Shown: in pieces, positions 17,336 through 25,025 of the stretch
Layout: each line of letters starts with the position of its first letter
Position numbering within the stretch: position 1 is the first letter of the stretch
Source: Terriglobia bacterium
GTDB lineage: Bacteria > Acidobacteriota > Thermoanaerobaculia > Thermoanaerobaculales > Thermoanaerobaculaceae
Reading direction: 5' to 3'
Length of the DNA stretch: 64,000 nucleotides
Assembly: GCA_020073245.1 (NCBI GenBank)
Contig: JAIQFQ010000001.1
Span: forward strand, 101,001 to 165,000
Program-made: the position numbers and the translations under genes
Notes under the pieces: model-generated
The model's input: the letters and a program-made list of their open reading frames with translations, nothing else
Databases searched by the model: none
Told to the model about the DNA's origin: nothing

Positions 17336-19247
17336 CCGTGACCTCGGCGAGCTTCTTCTCGATCCGCTCCTTTTGACCTTCCTCCTCGGGCTTGTTCGCC
17401 AGGGCCAGCCGATAGGCCGCAGCCGCCTTCGTCAGGTCACCACGAGTACGGAGGAGGTCGCCGATGTGCTCCTGAACGGTGGCATCGAACGGCTCCAATC
17501 GGACAGCATCGGTGAGGTATTTCTCGGCCCGGTCCAACTCCCCGAGACGGAAGTACACCCACCCGAGCGAATCCTGGAAGGCGCCGGAGGCGGGCTCGGT
17601 CTGCACCGCCTTGAGCAGCATGTCGCGCGCCTCCTCGAGGTGAACGCCCTTGTCCGCGAACATGTAGCCGAGGTAGTTGAGCGCCGCCGGGTTGTCCGGT
17701 TGCTTGGCCAGCAGCTTCCGGAACTGCTTCACCGACTCGTCCCACGCTCCAGAGCGTTCGAGCGCCGCAGCGTAGGTGAATTGCACCTCAGGAGCATCGC
17801 CGAGGCGCACGAGCGCATCGCGCGCTCGGCCCACCGCTTCCCTGTACCTCTTGCGTCGGTCGAGGACGCCGAGGGCCGCCACGACATCGTCCGCTTCCCC
17901 AGCCATGAGCGCATCCAGGGCTTTCGCCCCGCCAGTCTCGTCGCCGGTCGCGAGCGAGAACTCTGCCAGAAGACTGCTGTGGAGACGGTGCGCTGCTGGG
18001 TCGTCCTCGGTCTTGGCACCGCGCACGAACGCCACACCCTCCGTGTAGGCCTCGCGGAGGCGAAAGTACTCGCCCCACAGCGCGAGAGAGCGCCGAGCCA
18101 GGGTGCCGGTGCCGCACCTCTTGAGCCAGGGCAGGGCGGCGTCAGCCCTGTGGTCCAGCAACTCGAGGGTGGCGCGCTCCTGCGCCACCTCGATAGCGCC
18201 GTCCTCGCTCTCTATCTTCTTGTCATCGACCTGCTGCCACACCGTGTTGAGCAGCATTCGGGCTTCCGGCAACTTCCGGTTGTCGATGAGCAGTCGGGCA
18301 AGGCCGATCAACGCATCCGGATCATCCGGAGAGGAGGTGAGAGCGCGCCTGTACAGCTGCTCGGCGGTATCCAGGTGGCCGTCGCCCGCCTCCAGGAGCG
18401 CCTTGAGCAGGAGTGCGTCCCGCTGGGTGGGGTCGCCGGCCAGGACCTTGTCCAGAACCTCCCCCGCCTTGCCACGATCCCCGGAGCGGGCGAGGAGCGT
18501 TGCCCAGCGCGTGAGGCCGGCCAGAGTGCTCCCCTCCGTCTTGAGGAAATTGCCGAGTACCTCGGCAGCCTCCTTGAACTTGCGGGCGCTGGCCAGCGTG
18601 TCGACCAGCTGCAGTGTCGCGCGCTGGCGCAGCTCCGGGATTGCCGCGGCACGCTTGAGATAACCAACGGCGTCGTCGAACTTGCCGGTCAGGCGCAGCG
18701 ACTCGCCCGCCATCAGCCATAAGCGCGGGTCGTCGGGACGATCTTCGAGCAGCGCCTGCACCTGCGGCCACGCCTCCACACCCTTGCCCAACCGCAGCAG
18801 TAGCTGGGCAAGAACGATTCGCGCTTGAGGCCCCTGCGGAGCGGCCTCCAGCCCGCGCATGAGGTGGGGAATCGCCGCTTCGGCACCCTCGGGATCCTTG
18901 GACGACTGAGCGAGCAGGATTCCGAGCGTCGCCTCACCGTCGGCGGAGAGCTCTCGCGCCTTCTGGAGCTGGCTGATCGCCTCGTCGCTGACGCCTGCCT
19001 CGGCAAGCGCCAGACCGAACTCCTCTGCGAGCTCCTGGTTCGCCTGATCGAGCTCGACGGCACGCCGGAAGAGCTTGAGACCGTCCGCGTACTCGCCCGC
19101 CGCCAGGCGCATCTGGGCCTGCGCCACCAGGGCCAAAGCCTCGGGCCGCGGAGCCACCGCCTCATCCGATCGGGGCGGCTCACTTGCCGACGCGGCGGAC
19201 GCCGCGATGATCCACGCTGCCAAAATGAAACCTGGACTTCGCCTCAC
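17319..19247 (-). CDS. Secreted TPR-repeat protein
   Basis: 642 residues, signal peptide (RRSPGFILAAWIIAASAASA), then TPR-like helical pairs almost throughout: A..EYADGLKLFRRAVELD, EAAIPHLMRGLEAAPQGPQ, ALNYLGYMFADKGVHLEEA, GWVYFRLGELDRAEKYL. A periplasmic scaffold is likely. The start is set at GTG 19247, because ggagg lies five bases upstream. A TACAAT -10 word at 19267-19272 predicts a transcription start only ~13 bases ahead. First gene of the TPR-lipoprotein-ispE-spoVG operon. TPR proteins upstream of lolB/ispE are common in deltaproteobacteria. Confidence 0.8.
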   Translation of the reverse strand: MRRSPGFILAAWIIAASAASASEPPRSDEAVAPRPEALALVAQAQMRLAAGEYADGLKLFRRAVELDQANQELAEEFGLALAEAGVSDEAISQLQKARELSADGEATLGILLAQSSKDPEGAEAAIPHLMRGLEAAPQGPQARIVLAQLLLRLGKGVEAWPQVQALLEDRPDDPRLWLMAGESLRLTGKFDDAVGYLKRAAAIPELRQRATLQLVDTLASARKFKEAAEVLGNFLKTEGSTLAGLTRWATLLARSGDRGKAGEVLDKVLAGDPTQRDALLLKALLEAGDGHLDTAEQLYRRALTSSPDDPDALIGLARLLIDNRKLPEARMLLNTVWQQVDDKKIESEDGAIEVAQERATLELLDHRADAALPWLKRCGTGTLARRSLALWGEYFRLREAYTEGVAFVRGAKTEDDPAAHRLHSSLLAEFSLATGDETGGAKALDALMAGEADDVVAALGVLDRRKRYREAVGRARDALVRLGDAPEVQFTYAAALERSGAWDESVKQFRKLLAKQPDNPAALNYLGYMFADKGVHLEEARDMLLKAVQTEPASGAFQDSLGWVYFRLGELDRAEKYLTDAVRLEPFDATVQEHIGDLLRTRGDLTKAAAAYRLALANKPEEEGQKERIEKKLAEVTGAKAP

Positions 19248-19266
19248 CCATACCTCCAAGGTGCAG

Positions 19267-19272
19267 ATTGTA
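19267..19272 (-). promoter_or_regulatory. -10 box for TPR-lipoprotein-ispE-spoVG operon
   Basis: TACAAT on the minus strand places +1 at about 19260, giving a ~13-base leader that contains the ggagg ribosome site of the GTG start at 19247. No clear -35 box. Confidence 0.5.
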
Positions 19273-19304
19273 GTCTCGTTTCTGGTCGGGCTCTTCCCGA
19301 GACC

Positions 19305-20243
19305 TCACGGCTTGGTGCCGTCGCTCCAGTCCGGCACAGACGACTTCGGCCGGTCGGAGAGGATTGCAACGTCGCGGGCACCGGCCAAGACGATCTCCCG
19401 CCGTATCTTCTTGCCCCCCGCGGAGAGAACCACCAGGCCGCCGTTCGTCGCTGCGATCACCTCGTCCTCTGTGAGCGCGAGTGCAATCACGGCGCCGGCG
19501 AGAGAGGTGCGGAACCGCTCCTTGAGTGGCTGTTTTGCGGAAAGCTCCACTCGCACGCCGACAACCTCACCACCTTGATCCCGTGCCAGACCCACGAGCG
19601 CACCTCGGCCGTCCGGAGTGGTGACGACTGCGTTCGCCGTGCCGCCTAGGTGAATGACACCCAGGGAGCGCTCTTGATTGGCTGTGGCGACTTCGACCTC
19701 CCCGGACGCCGAGGCAACCACGGCGAAGGTCCCCTTCGGAGCCACCGCAACCGTGCGTGCTTCCTCGGCGAGCCTCACGCGGTTCAGGGTGCCGCCCTCG
19801 ATCGCCGCAACGATCAACAGCGTGCGCTCGCCCGAGCCCGAGGGCACCAGTGCGACCAGTCGGCCATCTGCCGAGCACGCCCCCCGACGCACGCCAACGA
19901 CTCCCGCGAGAGGCGTCTGAACCAGCAGCAGGCGCTCCGGGTACGAGAGCGTTGCGAGCATACCCGGCAAGGCTGCGTGCATGCGGTCGAAATCGGCGAA
20001 GAACATCGGGAAGACACGCCCGGGCCAGTGCACCATCTTGCCGGAAACGGCCACAACCGACGTCGAGTCATCGCCCGCAAGCGGCACGACCACGCGCCCG
20101 TCCGGGGCCGCAAAAACGGCAAGGCCATCGCCGGGAAGCTCCACGGTGCGAACGATGGCTCCCTTCGCGATGTCCACGAATACGACCTCGTGGGGGCACA
20201 GGACCGCGGCGACCACCGCAACGAGCAGGACGCTGCCCGGCAT
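19305..20243 (-). CDS. Secreted beta-propeller-like protein, function unknown
   Basis: 312 residues with a cleavable signal-like N terminus (MPGSVLLVAVVAAVLC). It is rich in short beta repeats with the rhythm of propeller blades (VFAAPDGRVVVPLAGDDS, VAVAPKGTFAVVASASGEVEV, VVTTPDGRGALVGLARD, ALTEDEVIAATNGGLVVLSAG). No catalytic motif was recognised. The start at 20243 lies exactly seven bases after the end of a -10 word TACACT (20250-20255), so the mRNA is probably leaderless. Divergent from queG, 34 bases away. Confidence 0.65.
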   Translation of the reverse strand: MPGSVLLVAVVAAVLCPHEVVFVDIAKGAIVRTVELPGDGLAVFAAPDGRVVVPLAGDDSTSVVAVSGKMVHWPGRVFPMFFADFDRMHAALPGMLATLSYPERLLLVQTPLAGVVGVRRGACSADGRLVALVPSGSGERTLLIVAAIEGGTLNRVRLAEEARTVAVAPKGTFAVVASASGEVEVATANQERSLGVIHLGGTANAVVTTPDGRGALVGLARDQGGEVVGVRVELSAKQPLKERFRTSLAGAVIALALTEDEVIAATNGGLVVLSAGGKKIRREIVLAGARDVAILSDRPKSSVPDWSDGTKP

Positions 20244-20249
20244 CGGGGC

Positions 20250-20271
20250 AGTGTACCGCCTCCGGTAGACT
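20250..20271. promoter_or_regulatory. Back-to-back leaderless promoters
   Basis: On minus, TACACT (20250-20255) puts +1 at 20243, the ATG of the propeller-like gene. On plus, TAGACT (20266-20271) puts +1 at 20278, the GTG of queG. Only ten bases separate the two -10 boxes, so two polymerases could not bind both at once. No -35 matches are visible. Confidence 0.6.
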
Positions 20272-20277
20272 GGGCTC

Positions 20278-21234
20278 GTGTCCGCCACCCTGGCCACCGA
20301 CATCAAGTCGTTCGCCATTCGGGAACTCGGCTTCGATCTTGTGGGCATCACCACGGCCGAGCCGCTACCCGGAGCGGAGCATCTTTCGCGCTGGGTGGCG
20401 GGCCGAGCCCATGGCGACATGGCGTACATGGCCTCGACGTCCGCGGTGAGGGCTGATCCACGCCTCTTCGTGGCCGGGGCACGGAGCGTGATCTGTGTGG
20501 CGATGAGCTACCACGAGCCGAACGAACCGCGCGAAAGCGGCCCTGTCGGCACCAGAGCCGTCGTCGCCCGCTACGCGCGCCGTCGCGATTACCACAAGGC
20601 GATCCGGCCTCGCCTCGTCCGGCTCGGACGCCTTGTCTCCGACCGCGTGCCGGGCGCATCGTGGCGGCCAGCCGTGGACACCGCGCCCCTGCTCGAGAAG
20701 GAGCTGGCCCAGCGTGCCGGGCTGGGATGGATCGGGAAGAACACGTGTCTGATCAACCGCAGGCTGGGAAGCGAGCTTCTCCTCGGCGAGCTTGTCACCG
20801 ACGTGGCGCTGCCCCCCGACGAGCCCGAAACCGACCACTGCGGTACGTGCCGTGCCTGTCTGGACGTCTGCCCAACCCGCGCCTTCGACGGCCCGGGATG
20901 TCTCGACGCCAGACGTTGCATCTCGTATGCGACGATCGAGCATCGCGGCGAGCTCCCAAAGGCCCTCCTCCCGAGCCTGGGGGCGCACCTGTTCGGCTGC
21001 GACATCTGCCAAGCGGTCTGTCCCTGGAATGGGAGAGCGCCCCGATCGTGCAACCCGGCTCTCGCGACGCGCCAGCAGCTCGGCTGCCTCACCCGGGAGG
21101 CCCTTGAGGGCCTCGACGATGCCGGATGGGCCGCCCTCGCGGCAGGCACGCCGTTGCGGCGCCTCGACTTCCGGCGGTTCCGCCGGAATCTGGCGGCGAT
21201 CGCGGTCGCGCCGGACCAAGCGGAGGAGTCGTGA
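20278..21234 (+). CDS. queG: Epoxyqueuosine reductase
   Basis: 318 residues, a cobalamin- and 4Fe-4S-dependent enzyme reducing epoxyqueuosine to queuosine in tRNA. Seen: the conserved Asp in WRPAVDTAPLLEK (~134), GWIGKNTCLIN, the ferredoxin-like cluster motif CGTCRACLDVCPTRAF (Cys 188, 191, 194, 198) and CDICQAVCPWN (241, 244, 248). The protein is shorter than HEAT-repeat-bearing versions, so it is the core form. GTG start with no leader. Its stop overlaps the Rieske start as GTGA. Confidence 0.95.
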   Translation: MSATLATDIKSFAIRELGFDLVGITTAEPLPGAEHLSRWVAGRAHGDMAYMASTSAVRADPRLFVAGARSVICVAMSYHEPNEPRESGPVGTRAVVARYARRRDYHKAIRPRLVRLGRLVSDRVPGASWRPAVDTAPLLEKELAQRAGLGWIGKNTCLINRRLGSELLLGELVTDVALPPDEPETDHCGTCRACLDVCPTRAFDGPGCLDARRCISYATIEHRGELPKALLPSLGAHLFGCDICQAVCPWNGRAPRSCNPALATRQQLGCLTREALEGLDDAGWAALAAGTPLRRLDFRRFRRNLAAIAVAPDQAEES

Positions 21235-21623
21235 AGGACGAAGATGAGCGCTGGCAGCTACTTGTGGCGGTGGACTCGATCCCCAACGCAGGCCTTGGCT
21301 TTGCCTACCGACGCGGCGGAGCCACCGAGGCCGGCATCCTGGTTCGCACCGCGTCTGGCGTGCTGGCGTTCCGTAACGTCTGTCGGCACCTGCACGTCCG
21401 GCTCGATCGCACCGACCCGGGCCGGTTCCTAACCGCCGACGGGCGCTGGCTGGTCTGCGGCGAGCACGGCGCACGGTACCGGCCGGAGGACGGGCTCTGC
21501 GTCGCCGGGCCCTGCCTGGGTGCCGCCTTGCGCCAACTTCCGGTGCGTGTCAGTGGCGGCAATGTCTTTCTCGACAGCGAGGCACTTGAAGATCCGTTCT
21601 CAACTTCCCAGGTTCCGTCTTGA
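21231..21623 (+). CDS. Rieske [2Fe-2S] ferredoxin-like protein
   Basis: About 130 residues, a single Rieske domain. Cluster ligands appear as CRH in FRNVCRHLHVRLD and CGEH in WLVCGEHGARYRPEDGLC, the CxH / CxxH pattern; a further GPC follows. Such small soluble Rieske proteins transfer electrons to partner oxygenases or reductases; the partner is unknown. The GTG start (21231) has ggagg upstream and overlaps the queG stop, so the two are coupled, raising the possibility that it feeds electrons to QueG. Confidence 0.85.
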   Translation: MKDEDERWQLLVAVDSIPNAGLGFAYRRGGATEAGILVRTASGVLAFRNVCRHLHVRLDRTDPGRFLTADGRWLVCGEHGARYRPEDGLCVAGPCLGAALRQLPVRVSGGNVFLDSEALEDPFSTSQVPS

Positions 21624-21648
21624 CATTTGGCCCTGAGCGATCTATAAA
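21620..21648 (+). promoter_or_regulatory. Near-perfect sigma-70 promoter
   Basis: TTGACA (21620-21625), a 17-base spacer and TATAAA (21643-21648) predict transcription from about 21655. It is the strongest promoter match in the window and overlaps the Rieske stop codon. No open frame starts downstream until 21860, so it should drive a non-coding RNA. Confidence 0.8.
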
Positions 21649-21654
21649 CCGCGC

Positions 21655-21770
21655 CTCAGAGGGATCATTACGGTCCTTCGCGGAGGTGCAAGCCCGCCGC
21701 TACAGGATAAAGAGGAGCGAACCTTACGGGCTCCCACCGCGCTCGGGCAGCCGGTGATCTCCCGTTTGTG
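21655..21770 (+). ncRNA. Candidate small RNA (~115 nt), family unknown
   Basis: It follows a consensus promoter and has no coding frame. The ends close: gggatca (21661-21667) pairs with tgatc.ccc (21755-21763) with one bulged base, enclosing an internal region including gaggtgcaagcccgcc and gaaccttacgggctcccacc. A 6S-type RNA was considered because of the strong promoter, closing helix and large interior, but 115 nt is short for 6S. No SRP-RNA, tmRNA or RNase P signature is present. A second promoter immediately follows. Confidence 0.55.
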
Positions 21771-21775
21771 ACAAG

Positions 21776-21804
21776 TTGCACGTTGTCCGTCAGAAGCGTA
21801 GGAT
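21776..21804 (+). promoter_or_regulatory. Sigma-70-like promoter for lipoprotein gene
   Basis: TTGCAC (21776-21781), a 17-base spacer and TAGGAT (21799-21804) place the start near 21811, about 49 bases before the lipoprotein ATG. Confidence 0.6.
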
Positions 21805-21859
21805 TCGAACAAGCATCGTGGAGATGCGAACCTCTTACCAGGAGGAAAGGAGAGCTGAG

Positions 21860-22480
21860 ATGCGCAAGAGTCAGGTTTTCGTTGGTGTGTTGCTGTTGGT
21901 TGCGGCCGTTCTGGTCGTAGGCTGCGCCAAGCCGCCGCAGCAGGAGATCGACGCCGCCAAGGCCGCGTTGACCGCCGCAGAGCAGGCTGAGGCCCCGAAG
22001 TATGCCGCCGAGGCATGGGACAAGGCCCAGCAGGGCATGAACGCCGTCAACGCCGAGCTCGAGGCACAGCAGGCGAAGTTCGCCCTGTTCCGCTCCTACA
22101 CTAAGGCCAAGCAGCTGATCGCTGACGCCTCCAACGCTGCCAACGCCGCCAAGGAAGCCGGCATTGCGGGCAAGGAGAAGGCGAAGAACGAGGCCAAGGC
22201 CGCCATCGACGCCGCGAAGGCTGCCCTCACCAGCGCCGGGGACCTGTTCGCCGCGGTCGAGAAGTGCCCGCGCGCGAAGAGGGCCAAGGAAGTGAAGAAG
22301 GACCTCGAGACCGTCAAGGGCAACCTGGATACCATGAAGAACCAGGCTGCTGATCTCGATGCCAAGTTCGCCAAGGAAGACTTCTTTGGCGCCAAGGCCG
22401 CGGCCGACACCCTCAAGGGTGCTGTTGAACCGATCGCCAAGGACCTCGACGGCATCAAGACCAAGTTCAAGTGCAAGTAA
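21860..22480 (+). CDS. Ala/Lys-rich helical lipoprotein
   Basis: 206 residues. Lipoprotein signal (VFVGVLLLVAAVLVVGC) with the lipidation Cys near residue 22, then an almost entirely alpha-helical Ala/Lys/Glu/Asp sequence (IDAAKAALTAAEQAEAPKYA, AKNEAKAAIDAAKAALTSAG) likely to form a coiled coil or helical bundle. It resembles Lpp/DUF4398-like envelope spacer lipoproteins in composition and ends in Lys (KFKCK). aaggagag precedes the ATG. With its own strong promoter and terminator it is probably abundantly expressed; neighbouring L,D-transpeptidases could crosslink such a protein to peptidoglycan. Confidence 0.75.
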   Translation: MRKSQVFVGVLLLVAAVLVVGCAKPPQQEIDAAKAALTAAEQAEAPKYAAEAWDKAQQGMNAVNAELEAQQAKFALFRSYTKAKQLIADASNAANAAKEAGIAGKEKAKNEAKAAIDAAKAALTSAGDLFAAVEKCPRAKRAKEVKKDLETVKGNLDTMKNQAADLDAKFAKEDFFGAKAAADTLKGAVEPIAKDLDGIKTKFKCK

Positions 22481-23586
22481 GGTCAGTCGCGTTGATTCAC
22501 CCCAGAACGGCGGCGGGCAACCGCCGCCGTTCCGCTTTCCGCCTAGCTTGCGCGGCTACGCTCGTCCTCGTCGGGTGCTCGCACCGGCCCCAACCGGACC
22601 CAAGCGGCGCCCGCCGGGCAGCCCACCATGCAATCCTCATCCTTCGTTCCACCGCACCCTCGAAGGCAAGGTTGATCGAGCGGCTCGTTTCGATCGCCGA
22701 GGTCGCCACAGCGGCGGAGGCGAACACCCCCTGGTGGGAGGGTTCGGTTGGGCGCACAGAGGCCGCATGGCTGCGGGTCGTACGTCCGGCGCACGAGGCG
22801 ACGGCTTCGGTACGAGCCAGGCAGAACAGCTGGCGGATCCGCCTTGCCAGCCAGCGACCGGAAGGGCGGAACGAGATTGCGCGTGCTCAGGCGGAGATAA
22901 ACGAAGCCGGAATGGGCCGGCGTGAGGCTGCCGCGATGCAGCAGGTCCTCATCAGCTACAAGCTCAGCGAAAAGCTGGCCGGCGCCGGGCGGTACGAGGA
23001 GGCCGATAACGAGCTGGCCAAGGTACGCGAGAACGCAACGATCGTGCATCGGGCATGGAGCGCGCTGCACGCCCGCTTCTCCGACCCTGCGAACCTCCGG
23101 ATATGGCGCGGCTGGGCCGAGCAGACAATCGAGGAGTCCCAGCGCACCGCGGAGGCGGCGATCATCGTGGACAAGCTTCGCCGCAGGGTCATCCTGTACC
23201 GCGCGGGCAGGGCGACAGCGAGCTATCCCGCCGAGCTTGGCGCCAACGGCCTGCGGCGCAAGGAGCACTCCGGCGACCGGGCCACACCCGAAGGCAGGTA
23301 CCGCATCGTCGAGGCAAAGCAAGCCCCGGCTTCGCGGTACAACAAGGCGCTGCTGATCAACTACCCAAACGACGAGGACCGGATGCGTTTCGCTCTCGGC
23401 CGCACCCGAGGTACCATCCCGACACGGGCCGGCATCGGGAGCCTGATCGAGATCCATGGCGATGGCGGCGAGGGACGGGACTGGACCGACGGGTGCATTG
23501 CGTTGACCGACGAGGACATGGACCGACTGTTCGCCCACGTCCAGGTGGGTACGCCGGTGACGATCGTGGGAACGTATGAGCACTGA
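22471..23586 (+). CDS. L,D-transpeptidase (YkuD), putative lipoprotein
   Basis: 371 residues from GTG 22471; TTG 22492 with aagg upstream is an alternative. The N terminus looks like a lipoprotein signal (FRLACAATLVLVGC). Residues ~60-240 are helical; the C-terminal ~130 residues are a YkuD domain ending in IEIHGDGGEGRDWTDGCIAL, holding the catalytic His and Cys (the usual S/T-x-G-C is T-D-G-C). YkuD enzymes make 3-3 peptidoglycan crosslinks or attach proteins to peptidoglycan. The coding start lies across the hairpin terminator, implying translation from read-through or an unseen promoter. Confidence 0.82.
   Translation: MQVRSVALIHPRTAAGNRRRSAFRLACAATLVLVGCSHRPQPDPSGARRAAHHAILILRSTAPSKARLIERLVSIAEVATAAEANTPWWEGSVGRTEAAWLRVVRPAHEATASVRARQNSWRIRLASQRPEGRNEIARAQAEINEAGMGRREAAAMQQVLISYKLSEKLAGAGRYEEADNELAKVRENATIVHRAWSALHARFSDPANLRIWRGWAEQTIEESQRTAEAAIIVDKLRRRVILYRAGRATASYPAELGANGLRRKEHSGDRATPEGRYRIVEAKQAPASRYNKALLINYPNDEDRMRFALGRTRGTIPTRAGIGSLIEIHGDGGEGRDWTDGCIALTDEDMDRLFAHVQVGTPVTIVGTYEH
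22505..22532 (+). terminator. Hairpin with GCAA tetraloop after lipoprotein gene
   Basis: A perfect 12-bp stem, gaacggcggcgg against ccgccgccgttc, is closed by a GCAA loop. It begins 24 bases after the lipoprotein stop and is followed only by cgctttcc, so termination is probably partial, which would allow lower expression of the following transpeptidase gene. Confidence 0.6.
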
Positions 23587-24277
23587 GCCGACCGTTGCAA
23601 CGCCGTTGACCGACGAAGAGCGCCACCGCTCACGGTGGCCGCTCGCCGTCGGGCTCGGCCTCGCCGCAGCTCTTCTGTTGACGTGCGGAGGTGCAGCGGT
23701 GCTCGCGCGCCTGGGACGGCCTTTCGTCTCAACGCCGTTCGACGCAACGCCATCGGTCACGCCGGAGGTGACGGACGCGGGCCGCCTCACCAAGATTGCG
23801 GGCCAAGCCTTCAAGGACATCGAGAAGGTCCACCCGAAGGGCGTGTACATTGTCGTCGACACGTTCCGGAACCGCCTCCACCTCTACGAGGATGGCAAGC
23901 TCCTCCGCTCCGCCGTTTGCTCGACCGGGACCGGGCGGGTACTCAGGGATCCGCGCAACGGGCGCCAGTGGGTTTTCGATAGCCCGATGGGCGAGCGTGT
24001 CGTCGAGACCAAGCGGCAGCACCCGGTATGGGCCAAGCCCGACTGGGCGTTCATCGAGGACGGCTATCTTCCCCCGAAGGATCCCAACGAACGGTTCGAT
24101 GCCTATTCGCTGGGAGACTACGCGCTCTACATCGGGGACGGTTTCATCATCCACGGGACGCTTTTCAAGAGCCTGCTCGGCCGGCGGGTCACTCACGGCT
24201 GCATCAGGCTAGGCGACGAAGACCTGGAGTTTCTCTACCACCATGCGCCGATCGGCACTCGCGTTTATCTCTATTAG
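23576..24277 (+). CDS. L,D-transpeptidase (YkuD), membrane-anchored
   Basis: 233 residues. One transmembrane segment near residues 22-47 (PLAVGLGLAAALLLTCGGAA), then an ErfK/YbiS-type domain: VYIVVDTFRNRLHLYEDGK, CSTGTGRVLRDP, DYALYIGDGFIIHGTLF and RRVTHGCIRLGDEDLE with catalytic Cys in THGC. Expected to act in the periplasm on peptidoglycan. It overlaps the preceding transpeptidase by 11 bases and the next gene by 35, so the three are one translationally coupled unit. Confidence 0.88.
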   Translation: MSTEPTVATPLTDEERHRSRWPLAVGLGLAAALLLTCGGAAVLARLGRPFVSTPFDATPSVTPEVTDAGRLTKIAGQAFKDIEKVHPKGVYIVVDTFRNRLHLYEDGKLLRSAVCSTGTGRVLRDPRNGRQWVFDSPMGERVVETKRQHPVWAKPDWAFIEDGYLPPKDPNERFDAYSLGDYALYIGDGFIIHGTLFKSLLGRRVTHGCIRLGDEDLEFLYHHAPIGTRVYLY

Positions 24278-24932
24278 CCTCGCGGCGGTCTGTGCACGAG
24301 CGGGCGACGTCCCGCCCGAACCGACCCGCGTCGCCGCCCTCGAGATGGAGGCTGGCCTCGCCAGAAAACCACTCATCTACCTGTTCCTCGACCCGCAGCG
24401 GCGGGTGCTCGAGATCAAGTCGCGCGGCACCGTTCTGGACACGGTGCCCCTGACGGGGATCGAGGTCGTCAGCCAGCAGCCCGTGATGCGCCGGGACATC
24501 CTGTCCCACCCCCCTTTCCCTGCGGTGTGGACCATCCAACAGGGGGCCGGTGACTCCGACCGCGAAGTGATCGCCCCGACCGAACTGAAGCCTGCTCCGA
24601 AGATGGGGGAGGAAGAGGAAGATCAGGCTCCGCCCGCCGCGTCGGGCGCAGCTCAGGCACCCACGCCGACGCCGACTCCAGCGGTGGGGCCACCGGCCTC
24701 GTACCGCAGCCGTCTCGACAACGGCTGGGACCTCTGGGTGACCGACACGCTTCCGCCCCAGAGCCGCCTGAAGACCCTCCTTGCCGCGGTTCAGGACGGT
24801 TGGCAACGGGTGTTCGGGGAGGGTGAGGACCATATCCCCGCGATCACCCTGGCGATGACCGATGAGAACGCCCGCCGGATTCACCACCTGCTGCGTACAG
24901 GAATGCCGATCCTGGTTGCCAGCGAGACATAG
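24243..24932 (+). CDS. Secreted protein of unknown function, coupled to L,D-transpeptidases
   Basis: 229 residues. Signal peptide (LAFISISLAAVCARA), a folded N-terminal part (PLIYLFLDPQRRVLEIKSRG, TVLDTVPLTGIEVV), a Pro/Ala/Thr-rich linker (~130-155), and a C-terminal region. The N-terminal part recalls the opening strands of YkuD domains but no HG or GC catalytic motif follows, so it may be a degenerate or non-catalytic relative (weak inference). Its start lies inside the previous gene. Confidence 0.6.
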   Translation: MRRSALAFISISLAAVCARAGDVPPEPTRVAALEMEAGLARKPLIYLFLDPQRRVLEIKSRGTVLDTVPLTGIEVVSQQPVMRRDILSHPPFPAVWTIQQGAGDSDREVIAPTELKPAPKMGEEEEDQAPPAASGAAQAPTPTPTPAVGPPASYRSRLDNGWDLWVTDTLPPQSRLKTLLAAVQDGWQRVFGEGEDHIPAITLAMTDENARRIHHLLRTGMPILVASET

Positions 24933-24941
24933 CCCAGAGAC

Positions 24942-25023
24942 AGGAAGAGGGAAGAAGGTAGACGGAAGAGGAAAGACAAGGCCAGACCTGCTGTCCGCCT
25001 CCCCTCTACCCTCTAACGTTTGC
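24942..25023. repeat. Purine/pyrimidine inverted repeat, copy 2
   Basis: gaagagggaagaaggtagac and ggaagaggaaagac face ctgtccgcctcccctctacc and ctctaac across a ~12-base loop. It sits between the convergent stops at 24932 and 25026, where a bidirectional terminator would be expected. Confidence 0.75.
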
Positions 25024-25025
25024 CT

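Noticed and set aside
21655..21770. Assignment as a firm 6S RNA
   Set aside because: Strong promoter and closing helix fit, but the length is about 60-70 bases short and the central bubble could not be established by eye.
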